This document shows positions 7,689-17,934 of a stretch of 64,000 nt of DNA, one piece after another (within the stretch, counting starts at the first letter, position 1; each line of letters starts with the position of its first letter). The notes under the pieces are model-generated. The model ran no database searches. It was not told where the DNA came from and saw only the letters and a program-made list of their open reading frames with translations. This DNA is from Enterococcus alcedinis (GTDB taxonomy: Bacteria; Bacillota; Bacilli; Lactobacillales; Enterococcaceae). The translations under genes and the position numbers were made by a program. The DNA lies in the NCBI RefSeq assembly GCF_014635985.1, contig NZ_BMDT01000001.1:1-64000 (forward strand). The letters run 5' to 3'.

Positions 7689-8795
7689 TTACATTTTTTG
7701 AATATAGGTAGTCATTGGTTTTTGGTAGTGTTCTGTTTGTTGAGGGGTACCATTGATTTGTTGTGCAAGCAAATAGCCAATTAATGGACCGACAGTTAAA
7801 CCTGAAGAACCTAAACCGCTAGCCGCGAATAGATTGATTTTTGATTCGACTTCACCGAAAAAAGGTGCGAAATCGGAAGTATAAGCACGTGTTCCTACTC
7901 GGAAAGTATAAGAAGAGTTTTTAAATGTGTTAGGATCAATTAAAAATTCTTGGGCATGATTCCAAAGTTGATCGAAAGCTGCTGCCGTGGGTGTTAAGTC
8001 CCATTTTGCTTCGTTTTCGTGTGTCGCACCGATCAAGATTTTTCCATTCTCGAAAGGAATGAAATCGGCTTCGCCATCAAGCATAACGACCGGCCACGAG
8101 TGGCTCGATTGATGGGAGGTCTCAAACTCTAGAAGTTGTCCTTTTTGTGGGCGAATATCGACTTGATAACCCAGGGGTTCCAAGAGGTTTTTAAGTGCAG
8201 GTCCAGCAGTTACGATGACAATATCAACGCTTGTATGCTGTTGGTTATCGATAACAATGAATTGTTCACCCGATCGTTCGATGCGGACATTTGTATGGAT
8301 GATACGAACGCCTTTTTCTTCCGCTGTTTGAGCGAGACGAGTGAGATAGGCTTGGCCGTCCAATTTCCCACCGCCACTAATTTTTAAAGATTTCCGCGGT
8401 TTTAAAAGTGGAAGAGCAGCGGTCGTTTCCGCTTCACTAAGTAACTGCACATCACCCATTTCGGGTGTTTCGATATGTCGTTGTTTAGCGAAGTCGTAGA
8501 GCGCCTCAAGTTCCTCCTCTTTACGAAAAATTAAGGTACCTGTCTGCTGATAGACTGTGCTATCCAGTTGAAAATCTGCCACTAATTGTGGAAAAAAAGC
8601 AGCGCCGTCCTTCGCCAATTGATACCATTTTTTATTGCGGCGTTTAGAAAGCCAGGGTGAAATAATTCCAGCGCTTGCCTTAGTTGCTTGGCCAATACCT
8701 GAGTCATATATGGTCACCTGAAATTGTTCTGGATCAAGATAATTTGCTAAGGTCATGCCAATGATTCCGCCACCGATAATAGCGACTTTTTTCAT
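7689..8795 (-). CDS. FAD-dependent amino-acid oxidoreductase, DadA/ThiO-like
   Basis: 368 residues of the DAO family (D-amino acid dehydrogenase, glycine oxidase and relatives). The N-terminal dinucleotide-binding motif is IGGGIIG (residues 7-13). The C-terminal FAD-contacting segment is AASGLGSSGLTVGPLIGYLL, and an arginine-containing RVGTRAYTSDFAPFFG precedes it. It is expected to oxidise a small amino acid or related amine in the cytosol; the substrate cannot be told. Its start overlaps the end of rnhC by four bases (ATGA), so the two form an operon read leftward. Length is normal for the family. Confidence 0.82.
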   Translation of the reverse strand: MKKVAIIGGGIIGMTLANYLDPEQFQVTIYDSGIGQATKASAGIISPWLSKRRNKKWYQLAKDGAAFFPQLVADFQLDSTVYQQTGTLIFRKEEELEALYDFAKQRHIETPEMGDVQLLSEAETTAALPLLKPRKSLKISGGGKLDGQAYLTRLAQTAEEKGVRIIHTNVRIERSGEQFIVIDNQQHTSVDIVIVTAGPALKNLLEPLGYQVDIRPQKGQLLEFETSHQSSHSWPVVMLDGEADFIPFENGKILIGATHENEAKWDLTPTAAAFDQLWNHAQEFLIDPNTFKNSSYTFRVGTRAYTSDFAPFFGEVESKINLFAASGLGSSGLTVGPLIGYLLAQQINGTPQQTEHYQKPMTTYIQKM

Positions 8796-9727
8796 TCGAA
8801 ATCACCTGCCAATTTTTGAGCCTTTTTAGTATTGGCAAAGTGGAGTTTAGCGTGCTGACTTAATAGTTCCATACCGCCTTTGCGCAGAATTTGAGCAGCA
8901 ATTTGGTCTGATTTAGTACCGGCACCGGAAGGAAGGGTGAATCCAACTTCTTTTGAGCCGATATCCAAACTATCTAAAAATTGTGCCCGACATAAAATCG
9001 ATGCAGCTGCCACAGCAAGGTGATACTGTTCACCTTTTGTTACAAAATAGAGGTTGTCTGTAACTTGCTCGGCTTCACCTTTTAAGTATTTTCGATAGCT
9101 TGATTCAGGGGTGAACTGATCAATTAAAATACCTTCGGGTTTCGTTGGATCGATCATTTCAAGCAATAAACGAATCGCTTGATTATGTAGTACAACTTTC
9201 ATGTGGACTGCGTTGTATCGCGGTTGGATCTGATTGTATTTGCTAGGTGTCACTTCTAGTAACTTAAAGGGCACAAGTTTCTTGATTTTTGGTGCTAGTT
9301 CACGAATGTCATGATCAGTTAGCATTTTGGAATCTTTGACGCCTAGTTGTTTTAAAAGAGGCAAATGTTCTTTATCCGCATAGACGGCACAGACAATCAA
9401 TGGACCAAAATAGCTGCCATTACCGACTTCGTCACTACCAATAAAACTAAGTTCAGCTAAGTTTTTGGGCAAATTGTTAGTTCCTGGATTCTTTTTTTTG
9501 GTAGCTTTCTCAAGGGAAGGGACTGTGTCTTGCCAACGACTGGCTTCTTGTTCCGCGCTCGCCCCTTGGAATAAAATTTTACCTGAAGTATAAGCTGTAA
9601 TGGTTGTTCCATTTTTTTTTGCAACGAATTGCGTGTAAGGAACATTTTTATTTAATAATTCATTTTGATAAAACTGTTGGAGTTTGATTATTTGATTTTT
9701 AGGTAATTGAATAACAACGTGACTCAT
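8792..9727 (-). CDS. rnhC: Ribonuclease HIII
   Basis: 311 residues. RNase HIII cleaves the RNA strand of RNA-DNA hybrids during replication and repair. The N-terminal 80 residues match the small substrate-binding domain that separates HIII from HII. The catalytic domain begins with FIGSDEVGNGSYFGPL, carrying the D-E pair; further acidic residues occur in KDSK and IDQF. The Gly-rich GSDEVGNG form is characteristic of HIII. It is transcribed leftward with the oxidoreductase gene and divergently from zapA, as in many Firmicutes where rnhC flanks zapA-cvpA-mutS2. Confidence 0.93.
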   Translation of the reverse strand: MSHVVIQLPKNQIIKLQQFYQNELLNKNVPYTQFVAKKNGTTITAYTSGKILFQGASAEQEASRWQDTVPSLEKATKKKNPGTNNLPKNLAELSFIGSDEVGNGSYFGPLIVCAVYADKEHLPLLKQLGVKDSKMLTDHDIRELAPKIKKLVPFKLLEVTPSKYNQIQPRYNAVHMKVVLHNQAIRLLLEMIDPTKPEGILIDQFTPESSYRKYLKGEAEQVTDNLYFVTKGEQYHLAVAAASILCRAQFLDSLDIGSKEVGFTLPSGAGTKSDQIAAQILRKGGMELLSQHAKLHFANTKKAQKLAGDFE

Positions 9728-9803
9728 AATAAACCTCTTTCACTGTTTTTTACTATTTTATCACATAAAAATGAAGAATAAGTTAATAAAAGAGGAAAGC
9801 GCA

Positions 9804-9832
9804 TAGCAAAAAAACCATTTTTCTTTTATAAT
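9804..9832 (+). promoter_or_regulatory. Promoter for zapA-cvpA
   Basis: A consensus -10 TATAAT (9827-9832) lies 40 bases before the zapA start, with a poor -35 TAGCAA (9804-9809) at 17-base spacing. Confidence 0.5.
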
Positions 9833-9871
9833 GTTTAGGAGTAGTTTTTTTAGTAGGAGGAGTTTACTTCA

Positions 9872-10312
9872 ATGGCCAAAGCAAAAATTCGTTACAAAGC
9901 AGTCATTGCAAATCAATCGTATACAATTATTGGACAAGAATCGAGTCAACATATGGACCGTGTGACAAAACTTGTCAATCAACAATTGGAAGATATTCGT
10001 CAATTGTCACCACAAATTAGTGTGGAAGAAGCGGCAATTTTATTGGGGATTAATGCGTTATCTGATCAGTTGAAAAAACAAGAAGAATTATTAGTATTAA
10101 AAGAAAAAGTTGAAGAACTACAAGAGCAAGCGATTAAATCGTTAGAACTTGAAAATCGCCTCAAACGAATTGAAGCGATTGAGATTGAAGCGCGCGAAGT
10201 TCTCGAACGGACAGGACGTGGCGATGTCGAAATACGCAATCATATGGAAGCTCAAAATATTTTAAATGAAGAGCGCAAGCGTACAATCCAACAGAAATCA
10301 TTAAAAAGCTAA
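9872..10312 (+). CDS. zapA: Cell division protein ZapA
   Basis: 146 residues. ZapA binds FtsZ and promotes bundling of the division ring. The N-terminal domain (KIRYKAVIANQSYTIIGQES) followed by HMDRVTKLVNQQLEDI fits the ZapA head, and residues about 70-125 are a charged coiled coil (QEELLVLKEKVEELQEQ). It is longer than minimal ZapA because of the extended helix, as usual in lactic acid bacteria. RBS AGGAGGAG precedes the ATG. It is followed 18 bases later by cvpA, the standard Firmicute order. Confidence 0.88.
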   Translation: MAKAKIRYKAVIANQSYTIIGQESSQHMDRVTKLVNQQLEDIRQLSPQISVEEAAILLGINALSDQLKKQEELLVLKEKVEELQEQAIKSLELENRLKRIEAIEIEAREVLERTGRGDVEIRNHMEAQNILNEERKRTIQQKSLKS

Positions 10313-10330
10313 CAGAAAAGGGGTTAAGCA

Positions 10331-10882
10331 ATGATTGGAATACTAATTGTATTAATATTACTACTAGCATTTTATAGTGGTAACCGTCGTGGAACGGCAT
10401 TACAACTCGTTTATTCAGGAGGCTTTTTCATTGCTTTCCTAATTGCCAAAAAATATTATGAACAGCTAGGCGAAAAGATTTCGCTCTATGTACCTTATTT
10501 ATCCGTGTCCCCTGATACTAAGATGGTTTTTTTCACTCAAGAAAAATCCTTTGATTTAGACAAATCTTTTTATGCGGGATTATCATTTATCGGTATTTTA
10601 ATGTTCGTCTATTTAATCACGAAATTTATTGGAATATTAGCCAGTGCGTTAAGGTATCAACAATTAATTCCTTCAGTTGATGGAATTGTTGCTGGGGTGA
10701 TGAACTTAGTGATTGCCTATGTTTGGATATTCTTACTGTTTAAGTTATTAACGCTGATTCCAATTGATAGCATTCAAAATCTATTTGAAGTAGGGTCAAT
10801 CCCGAGATTTATTATTGAAAAAAGCCCATTTTTAGCAGATTATTTCGAAAAAATTTGGATTACTCAGCTTATTGGGTCGTAA
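10331..10882 (+). CDS. cvpA: CvpA family membrane protein
   Basis: 183 residues with four hydrophobic segments (about 1-16, 27-38, 78-97 and 111-137). It matches the CvpA family of integral membrane proteins, named for colicin V production in E. coli; the molecular role in Firmicutes is not settled. RBS AAGGGG precedes the ATG. It sits between zapA and mutS2, which is the conserved position, and is followed by a weak hairpin terminator before mutS2. Confidence 0.82.
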   Translation: MIGILIVLILLLAFYSGNRRGTALQLVYSGGFFIAFLIAKKYYEQLGEKISLYVPYLSVSPDTKMVFFTQEKSFDLDKSFYAGLSFIGILMFVYLITKFIGILASALRYQQLIPSVDGIVAGVMNLVIAYVWIFLLFKLLTLIPIDSIQNLFEVGSIPRFIIEKSPFLADYFEKIWITQLIGS

Positions 10883-10890
10883 AAAGAAGG

Positions 10891-10919
10891 AAAGGGACGA
10901 GTCGATCAGTCCCTCTTTT
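10891..10919 (+). terminator. Weak hairpin between cvpA and mutS2
   Basis: AGGGAC and GTCCCT form a short stem followed by CTTTT. It ends 28 bases before the mutS2 start, so it probably only reduces read-through. Confidence 0.5.
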
Positions 10920-10947
10920 AATGGTTAAAGAAAGAAAGGTGAGTTAA

Positions 10948-13314
10948 TTGAATTCACGTATTTTAAAAACATTAGAGTTTGAGCAAGTCAAACAATTGAT
11001 TATTCCTTATCTAGCAACTGCGCAAGGAAAGGAAGAACTGGCAGAACTCGAGCCGATTTCAGATGTTAGTCGGATTGAAACATGGTTAGATGAAACACAA
11101 GATGGGATGAAAGTTCACCGTTTACGTGGAGGGATTCCAGTCCCTAAAATTGAAAATATTCGACCGCATATGAAACGTATCGAAATTGGTGCCGATTTAA
11201 ATGGTGTCGAATTAGCTCAAATTACGCGCGTATTAACGACAACGCGTGAGTTATATCGTTTTATCGAAGAATTGAAAGAAAGTGAAATTGAATTCTTACG
11301 TTTGTACGATTGGGCTAAACAGCTGATGCATTTACCCGAATTAACGAAACGTTTAAAAACGTCAATCGATGAAGATGGTCGGGTAACCGATGATGCGTCT
11401 GATGCTTTACGTCAAGTTCGTCAACAAATTCGACGTAGTGAGCAGAGTATCCGCGAAACGCTCGATGGTTTGATTCGTGGCAATAATGCTCGTTACCTAA
11501 GTGATGCAATTGTGACGATGCGTAATGAACGTTATGTTATTCCAGTTAAAAGCGAGTACCGTAGTGTCTTTGGCGGTGTCATTCACGATCAAAGTGCGTC
11601 TGGTCAAACATTATTTGTTGAACCGAAACAAATTGTCGAATTAAACAACCGTTTGCGTCAACAACAAATTGCCGAAAAAAATGAAGTCGCTCGAATTTTA
11701 TCAGAATTATCAGCAGAATTAGTCCCTTATCGAAAAGAGATTATTCACAATGCTTATGTGATTGGAAAATTTGATTTCATGAATGGGAAGGCTCGTTTTG
11801 CGAAAGAGTATCAAGCGATTGTGCCTGAGATTAATTTAGAAAATCAAGTGACCTTCAAACAAGCACGTCATCCGTTGATACCTTCCGAAAAAGTTGTTGC
11901 AAATGATATTTCACTCGGAAAAGATTATCAAGCAATCGTGATTACCGGACCAAATACCGGCGGAAAAACGCTTGCCTTAAAAACACTGGGTTTATTACAG
12001 TTAATGGGGCAATCAGGGTTACCAATTTTAGTTGATGAACAAAGCCAAATGGGAATCTTTGACGAAGTTTTTGCCGATATTGGTGATGAACAATCAATTG
12101 AACAAAATTTATCAACTTTTTCTTCGCATATGGTTAATATTGTCGATATTCTAAATCGTGCCAATGAAAAAAGTTTGGTTTTATTCGATGAACTAGGTGC
12201 TGGAACCGATCCACAAGAAGGTGCAGCGTTAGCAATTGCGATTTTAGATGAGATGGGAAGCCGTTCGACGTACGTCATGGCGACGACTCACTATCCTGAA
12301 TTGAAAATTTATGGCTATAATCGTCCAAACACAATTAATGCGTCGATGGAGTTTGATGTCGACACTTTGAGCCCGACTTATCGTTTATTAATTGGAGTGC
12401 CAGGAAGAAGTAACGCCTTTGAAATCTCTCGACGTCTGGGGTTAGACCATCAGATCATTGAATCGGCGAAACAGATTATTGACGGAGAAAGTCAAGATCT
12501 CAATGAAATGATCGCAGATTTAGAAAATCGTCGTAAAATGGCTGAAACGGAATACTTAGAGCTACGTCAATCACTTGAAGCGTCCGAGAAAATTAAGAAG
12601 GAACTAGAAGAAGCACATCGTTATTTCTATGAGGAACGTGAAAAAGAATTAGCTAAAGGCCGTAAAGAGGCCAATAAGCTCGTGGAGACAGCGAAAGAAG
12701 AAGCCGAAAAAATCATTGCCGATATTCGTAAGATGCAATTAAGTGGCGGTCAAAATCGAGTGAAAGAACACGAATTGATTGACATGAAAACCAAGTTATC
12801 AGGTTTATCGCATGCCGAGGATCATCTGCAAAAAAATAAAGTTTTACAAAAAGCCAAAGCGGCCAAAAAATTAAAAGTTGGCGATGAAGTGATGGTTACT
12901 TCTTATGGTCAACGTGGTGAATTATTGAAAAAAGTTGGTAATGATCAATGGCAAGTACAGCTTGGAATTTTAAAAATGACGGTAGCAGAAGAAGAACTCG
13001 AACCTTTAGCACCAGTCAAAGAACCCGTTCAACGTGTCTTATCAACAGTCCGCTCGGGTAATAGTTCACACGTTTCGACACAATTAGATTTACGGGGTAA
13101 ACGTTATGAAGAGGCGCTAGGAGAGGTCGATCAATACATTGATGGAGCACTGTTAGCGAATTATCCGCAAGTGACGATTATTCATGGTAAAGGGACAGGG
13201 GCATTACGCCAAGGGATTATCGAATATTTAAAAAATCATCGTAGTGTCAAAAGTTTTGAATTTGCGCCAGCAAATCAAGGTGGAAATGGCGCCACAATTG
13301 TAACATTTAAGTAA
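10948..13314 (+). CDS. mutS2: MutS2 endonuclease / ribosome rescue factor
   Basis: 788 residues, full length. MutS2 has an MutS-like clamp and ATPase and a C-terminal Smr nuclease domain. It has been linked to suppression of recombination and, more recently, to splitting of collided ribosomes. Walker A is GPNTGGKT near residue 334, Walker B LFDELGAGTDP near 412. A coiled coil covers about 515-610 and the Smr domain (LDLRGKRYEEAL, HGKGTGALR) the last 80 residues. The start is a TTG at 10948 after AGGTGAG, giving MNSRILKTLEF, the usual N-terminus. The mutS2-trxA-uvrC order is conserved in Firmicutes. Confidence 0.95.
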   Translation: MNSRILKTLEFEQVKQLIIPYLATAQGKEELAELEPISDVSRIETWLDETQDGMKVHRLRGGIPVPKIENIRPHMKRIEIGADLNGVELAQITRVLTTTRELYRFIEELKESEIEFLRLYDWAKQLMHLPELTKRLKTSIDEDGRVTDDASDALRQVRQQIRRSEQSIRETLDGLIRGNNARYLSDAIVTMRNERYVIPVKSEYRSVFGGVIHDQSASGQTLFVEPKQIVELNNRLRQQQIAEKNEVARILSELSAELVPYRKEIIHNAYVIGKFDFMNGKARFAKEYQAIVPEINLENQVTFKQARHPLIPSEKVVANDISLGKDYQAIVITGPNTGGKTLALKTLGLLQLMGQSGLPILVDEQSQMGIFDEVFADIGDEQSIEQNLSTFSSHMVNIVDILNRANEKSLVLFDELGAGTDPQEGAALAIAILDEMGSRSTYVMATTHYPELKIYGYNRPNTINASMEFDVDTLSPTYRLLIGVPGRSNAFEISRRLGLDHQIIESAKQIIDGESQDLNEMIADLENRRKMAETEYLELRQSLEASEKIKKELEEAHRYFYEEREKELAKGRKEANKLVETAKEEAEKIIADIRKMQLSGGQNRVKEHELIDMKTKLSGLSHAEDHLQKNKVLQKAKAAKKLKVGDEVMVTSYGQRGELLKKVGNDQWQVQLGILKMTVAEEELEPLAPVKEPVQRVLSTVRSGNSSHVSTQLDLRGKRYEEALGEVDQYIDGALLANYPQVTIIHGKGTGALRQGIIEYLKNHRSVKSFEFAPANQGGNGATIVTFK

Positions 13315-13392
13315 CGTTTGAAAAGGTAAGCATCTCGTTAGGCAAGACAACAATTAGGTGCTATACTTTCATCATAAACTGGAGGTAATGGA

Positions 13393-13707
13393 ATGACAGT
13401 AGAAATTACAGATGCATCGTTTGCACAAGAAACAGATAAAGGTTTAGTCTTAATTGACTTTTGGGCAGCTTGGTGTGGCCCTTGTCGTATGCAAGCACCG
13501 ATTTTAGATCAGTTAGGTGAAGCGTATGAGGAAGAGGAATTAAAAATTACAAAAATGGATGTTGACGCGAATCCGGCAACTCCTGCACAATTTGGTGTGA
13601 TGAGTATCCCAACGTTAATCTTGAAAAAAGATGGCGAAGTCGTTGAAAAAGTAATTGGTGTTCACACGAAAGAACAACTAGAAGCGTTAATTGCTCCTCA
13701 CTTGTAA
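13393..13707 (+). CDS. trxA: Thioredoxin
   Basis: 104 residues, canonical cytosolic thioredoxin that reduces protein disulfides, recycled by thioredoxin reductase. The active site WCGPC is at residues 28-32 (WAAWCGPCRM), and the cis-proline loop is MSIPTLIL. RBS TGGAGG precedes the ATG. It lies between mutS2 and uvrC and is followed by its own terminator. The region 13315-13392 contains TATACT as a possible -10, so it may have a separate promoter. Confidence 0.95.
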   Translation: MTVEITDASFAQETDKGLVLIDFWAAWCGPCRMQAPILDQLGEAYEEEELKITKMDVDANPATPAQFGVMSIPTLILKKDGEVVEKVIGVHTKEQLEALIAPHL

Positions 13708-13718
13708 GAAATATAAAA

Positions 13719-13757
13719 AAGAGCTGGAATCTGTTTGAGATTCTAGGCTCTTTTTTT
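13719..13757 (+). terminator. Terminator of trxA
   Basis: AGAGC/GCTCT and GAATCT/AGATTC form a stem with a five-base loop, followed by a run of seven T. Confidence 0.85.
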
Positions 13758-13774
13758 CTTTGAAGCTTGCCTCG

Positions 13775-13783
13775 TGGTATAAT
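13775..13783 (+). promoter_or_regulatory. Extended -10 promoter for uvrC
   Basis: TGgTATAAT (13775-13783) is an extended -10 element 27 bases upstream of the uvrC start. No good -35 is seen, which is common for extended -10 promoters. Confidence 0.6.
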
Positions 13784-13809
13784 TAACGTATGGATAAATC
13801 GAGAATGGA

Positions 13810-15618
13810 ATGAAGAAAATGAATGAACAAATTCAGCATAAACTTGCCCTTTTACCAGATGAGCCTGGTTGTTACTTAATGAAAGATAAGAATGGAACGA
13901 TTATTTATGTCGGTAAAGCAAAAGTATTAAAAAATCGCGTACGTTCTTATTTCACAGGAAGTCACGACACAAAAACGACGCGTTTAGTCAGTGAAATTGT
14001 CGATTTTGAATACATTGTCACAGAATCAAATGTCGAGGCTTTACTATTAGAAATTAATTTAATTAAGAAAAATGATCCTAAATACAACATTATGCTAAAG
14101 GATGACAAAACGTATCCTTTTCTTAAAATAACGAATGAAAAATACCCGAGATTATTAATTACTAGAAAAGTGTTAAAAGACAAAGCCTATTATTTTGGTC
14201 CCTATCCTGATGTGCGCGCAGCCAATGAAATCAAAAAATTATTGGATCGCTTATTTCCACTCGTAAAATGTGGTCCAGGGAATACGAAACGCCCTTGCTT
14301 GTATTATCATATGGGGCAATGTTTATGTCCTTATCATTTTGATGTGGATCCAAGTGTTTATCAAGAGATTGTCGAAGGAATTCGCCAATTTTTAGGAGGC
14401 AATTATCAAGAGATTGAAGCCAACATCGAAGTCAAAATGAACCGCGCGGCGGAAAATTTAGCTTTTGAACAAGCGGCTGAATTTCGTGATCAGATCCGAG
14501 CGATTGAGTCGATTATGGTGAAACAAAAGATTACACAATCTGATTTTATGGATCGTGATGTTTTCGGTTATGCGATTGATAAAGGCTGGATGTGTGTCCA
14601 AGTCTTCTTCGTTCGTCAAGGAAAGTTAATTGAACGCGATGTGTCTATTTTTCCTTTTTATAATGAAGCACCAGAAGATTTTTTGACCTTTATTGGACAA
14701 TTTTATCAAAAAAACGAACACATTTTACCAAAAGAAGTGCTCATTCCAAGTGAGATTGATTTAGAAAGTGTTGAAGCGGTCGTAGCAACGAAAGTATTAA
14801 AACCCCAACGTGGAGATAAGAAAAAAATTGTTGAATTAGCCGGTAAAAATGCTCGTATTGCTTTAAGCGAAAAGTTTAATTTAATTGAACGAAAAGAAGA
14901 GCGGACGATTGGGGCGATTGAGCGCTTAGGCGATGCGTTAAACATCCCTCTACCGATTCGAATTGAAGCATTTGATAACTCGAATATTATGGGGACCGAC
15001 CCGGTTTCAGCTATGGTCGTCTTTGTTGATGGCAAACCCGCTAAAAAAGAGTACCGCAAATACAAAATCAAAACAGTACAAGGACCAGATGATTATGCTT
15101 CGATGCGTGAGGTCATTTATCGCCGTTATTCAAGAGTTTTAAAGGAAGGGCTACCGCTACCAGATTTAATTATTATTGATGGCGGTAAAGGTCAGGTCGA
15201 TATTGCGAAAGACGTGTTAGAAAATCAACTTGGGATTGATTTACCCGTGGCCGGACTTGCTAAAAATGACAAGCATAAAACGAGTGAATTGTTGTATGGC
15301 GATCCTTTAGGTGTGATCGGATTGAAGCGTAATTCTGCAGAATTTTTTTTGTTACAGCGCATCCAAGATGAGGTTCATCGATTTGCAATTACCTTTCATC
15401 GTCAGCTACGTAGTAAAACAAGTTTTGCATCAAAGTTGGATAATATTGAAGGTCTGGGTCCTAAACGTAAAAAACTGCTATTGAAGGAATTTAAATCGCT
15501 GAAAAATATTCAAGCAGCAACTGAGGAGGAGTTAATAGAAAAAGGTCTACCGAAAATAGTTGCAAAAAATGTTTTCGAACACTTAAAAAATCAGACTAAA
15601 GGACCTATCTCAACGTAA
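13810..15618 (+). CDS. uvrC: Excinuclease ABC subunit C
   Basis: 602 residues, full length. UvrC makes the dual incisions in nucleotide excision repair with UvrA and UvrB. The GIY-YIG domain is at the N-terminus ([20 protein letters not shown]). A cysteine cluster ([20 protein letters not shown]) follows, then the UVR motif that binds UvrB near 203-235 ([17 protein letters not shown]). The RNase H-like second nuclease begins around [18 protein letters not shown]. The C-terminus has a helix-hairpin-helix ([17 protein letters not shown]). Two ATGs lie three codons apart; 13810 is used here, with the second at 13819 possible. A terminator follows at 15676. Confidence 0.95.
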   Translation: MKKMNEQIQHKLALLPDEPGCYLMKDKNGTIIYVGKAKVLKNRVRSYFTGSHDTKTTRLVSEIVDFEYIVTESNVEALLLEINLIKKNDPKYNIMLKDDKTYPFLKITNEKYPRLLITRKVLKDKAYYFGPYPDVRAANEIKKLLDRLFPLVKCGPGNTKRPCLYYHMGQCLCPYHFDVDPSVYQEIVEGIRQFLGGNYQEIEANIEVKMNRAAENLAFEQAAEFRDQIRAIESIMVKQKITQSDFMDRDVFGYAIDKGWMCVQVFFVRQGKLIERDVSIFPFYNEAPEDFLTFIGQFYQKNEHILPKEVLIPSEIDLESVEAVVATKVLKPQRGDKKKIVELAGKNARIALSEKFNLIERKEERTIGAIERLGDALNIPLPIRIEAFDNSNIMGTDPVSAMVVFVDGKPAKKEYRKYKIKTVQGPDDYASMREVIYRRYSRVLKEGLPLPDLIIIDGGKGQVDIAKDVLENQLGIDLPVAGLAKNDKHKTSELLYGDPLGVIGLKRNSAEFFLLQRIQDEVHRFAITFHRQLRSKTSFASKLDNIEGLGPKRKKLLLKEFKSLKNIQAATEEELIEKGLPKIVAKNVFEHLKNQTKGPIST

Positions 15619-15675
15619 AAACTATGTTATTCTATTAATAGACAATCATTCTAACGCTTTTTAACAAGCAATTGG

Positions 15676-15716
15676 GCGTTTGAAGAAATCGATTTTGGTC
15701 GCTTCAAATGTTTTTT
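15676..15716 (+). terminator. Terminator after uvrC
   Basis: CGTTTGAAG and CTTCAAATG pair around an 18-base loop, followed by TTTTTT. Confidence 0.75.
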
Positions 15717-15770
15717 GCTCGTTTTATTTAAGAAATTGTTGGTTGTAAGTGCATTCAAGGAGGGAAATAG

Positions 15771-16670
15771 ATGTTAGAAGTAAAAGAGTTGCGTAAAACA
15801 TTTGATGATTATTGCGCTGTGGATGATTTGACGTTTACCGTAAAACCAGGCTCGATTATGGGGTTAATTGGCCAAAATGGTGCAGGAAAAACGACGACGT
15901 TTCGTTTGATACTTGATTTTTTAAAAGCTGATCGAGGAGAGATTCTTTGGGAAGGTAAGCCAATTGGCAAAAACGAATATGATATTATTGGCTATTTACC
16001 AGAAGAACGAGGGTTATATCCTAAAATTTCAATTCAAGATCAACTAGTCTACTTTGCTCAATTGCGTGGCAAAACAAAAAAAGAAATTGAACCAAAAATC
16101 GATGAATGGATGGAACGTTTCCAAGTTAAAGGGAAGAAGACTGATAAAGTTAAGACTTTATCTAAAGGAAATCAACAAAAGGTTCAATTAATTGCGACGT
16201 TGATTCATGAGCCTAAATTAATTATTCTAGATGAACCTTTTAGTGGTTTAGACCCAGTCAATGCTGAGCTCCTAAAAGAAGGGATTTTATCCTTAAAAAA
16301 ATCAGGTTCTTGTGTCATCTTTTCGAGTCATAATATGGATCATGTTGAGAAAATATGTGATCACTTAATTATGTTAAATAATGGGCAAACTGTTTTAGAT
16401 GGTGTCGTACATGAAATACGTCAATCCTTTGGCCGTACAAAAGTTTTCTTAGAATCGCAATTAACGGTAGAGGAAGTTGAAGCTATCCCTGGTGTTAAAC
16501 GGGTGCAACCGCGAGAAGATGAATCCTTAGAAATTACCTTGAGTGATCCAGAAGCTGGAAAGATCTTGTTTGAAGCAGCAACGAAAAATGGTTACATTCC
16601 GATGTTTAATCAACAACCGCCCACCTTAGAAGAAATTTTCAAGCAGAAAGTAGGGGAACGCCATGAATAA
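15771..16670 (+). CDS. ABC exporter ATPase, NatA-like
   Basis: 299 residues. ATPase subunit of a two-component ABC exporter. Walker A is GQNGAGKTT near residue 34, the signature LSKGNQQKVQ near 131, Walker B LIILDEPFSGLDP near 150, and the switch His occurs in SSHNMDHVEK. The C-terminal 80 residues form the domain found in NatA/YhaQ-type ATPases. RBS GGAGGG precedes the ATG. The stop overlaps the permease start by eight bases. In B. subtilis, NatAB exports sodium, but this family covers many substrates, so no substrate is assigned. Confidence 0.85.
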   Translation: MLEVKELRKTFDDYCAVDDLTFTVKPGSIMGLIGQNGAGKTTTFRLILDFLKADRGEILWEGKPIGKNEYDIIGYLPEERGLYPKISIQDQLVYFAQLRGKTKKEIEPKIDEWMERFQVKGKKTDKVKTLSKGNQQKVQLIATLIHEPKLIILDEPFSGLDPVNAELLKEGILSLKKSGSCVIFSSHNMDHVEKICDHLIMLNNGQTVLDGVVHEIRQSFGRTKVFLESQLTVEEVEAIPGVKRVQPREDESLEITLSDPEAGKILFEAATKNGYIPMFNQQPPTLEEIFKQKVGERHE

Positions 16671-17922
16671 ATATTGGATTATTACAAAGGACGTCTATTT
16701 AAAAAATATTAAATCAGTCTCATTTCTAATTATGCTATTGGCTCCCTTTCTAGCTTTAGGTGCCTTTTATGTCATAGGGCAGTTTTCTAGTAGCGATAGT
16801 GAAGACCTTCAGACAGGTATTGTTATTCAAGCAGAAACTGCAACACTTCCAGAGTTAGCTGCATTTAAAAAGGAGTTCACTTCATATGATTCTCGGGAAT
16901 CCGGAGAAAAAGCTTTGAAATCTGAAGAAATCGACGGATTGCTTTTATTGACGATTGAAGATAATACGGTCGCAGCCGAGCTATTAAGTGAAGATAGCAC
17001 ATCGCAAGAAAAGTTAATGGGACTTAATTTTCAGTTGAGTCAACTTCAGACGACCCTTCGATCTCAAGCGCTTGGTTTGAGCTTGGAAGAAGTTGCAGCG
17101 ATTAATACACCAGTCAACATTGAAGTTCAAAAAATTTCCTTTAATGAAGCGGGCAATCTACAAGAAGAAACGGATTTTTCTGGTATTCGTACACTGGTCG
17201 GAATGATGAGTACGATTTTACTCTTTATTTTTATTATGACCTATGCGAGTATTATCGCTCAAGAAATTGCTTCTGAAAAAGGCACACGAATTATGGAAGT
17301 CATCTTATCAAGTGTTTCTTCACGAAGTCACTTTTATGGCAAATTAAGTGGGATTTTACTTGTGGCATTAACACAAGTAGCGGTGTATGTCGTTAGTTTT
17401 GGGATTGGATTTTACTGGATTAAAGATCGACCAAGTGTCGCAGCCTTCTTAGCAGAGTTTTCGCTAAAAGATATTTTTGGGGAATTCTTACTGTTCACCC
17501 TTATCTATCTTATGTTGGGAATCTTCATTTATGCCGTATTAGCCGCACTATGTGGCTCACTTGTAAGCAAAGTAGAAGATGTTAGTAAAGCCATTTTACC
17601 AGTCACTTACTTATCATTAGCTGGTTATATGATCGGTTTAACACTTGGCTTAAGTAACCCGGGTCATGCGGCGATTCGAATCACCTCGTATATTCCCTTT
17701 ATCTCGTCTTATACGATGCCGATTCGCTTAGCAAATGATAATGTACCATTGATTCAAATTATTCTTTCACTTACGATTTTAGTTGTAACATTGCTTGCCT
17801 TAGTAATGTTCTCGTCCAAAATGTATCGTTCAAATGTATTGATTTACAATGACAATGGCATCTGGGCAGCGCTAAAACAGTCGATTGTTTTAATGAAAAA
17901 TGAACGTCAAAAAAATAAATAG
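16663..17922 (+). CDS. ABC exporter permease, NatB/YhaP-like
   Basis: 419 residues, ABC-2 type permease. One N-terminal helix (residues 18-38), an extracytoplasmic loop of about 140 residues, then about five helices from residue 180 to 390. The segment ASEKGTRIMEVILSSVSSRS is the typical ABC-2 signature after the second helix. It is translationally coupled to the ATPase (overlap of eight bases) and followed 12 bases later by a hydrolase gene. Function as a Na+ or amphiphile exporter is inference from family only. Confidence 0.85.
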   Translation: MNKYWIITKDVYLKNIKSVSFLIMLLAPFLALGAFYVIGQFSSSDSEDLQTGIVIQAETATLPELAAFKKEFTSYDSRESGEKALKSEEIDGLLLLTIEDNTVAAELLSEDSTSQEKLMGLNFQLSQLQTTLRSQALGLSLEEVAAINTPVNIEVQKISFNEAGNLQEETDFSGIRTLVGMMSTILLFIFIMTYASIIAQEIASEKGTRIMEVILSSVSSRSHFYGKLSGILLVALTQVAVYVVSFGIGFYWIKDRPSVAAFLAEFSLKDIFGEFLLFTLIYLMLGIFIYAVLAALCGSLVSKVEDVSKAILPVTYLSLAGYMIGLTLGLSNPGHAAIRITSYIPFISSYTMPIRLANDNVPLIQIILSLTILVVTLLALVMFSSKMYRSNVLIYNDNGIWAALKQSIVLMKNERQKNK

Positions 17923-17934
17923 GAGTGGATAAAG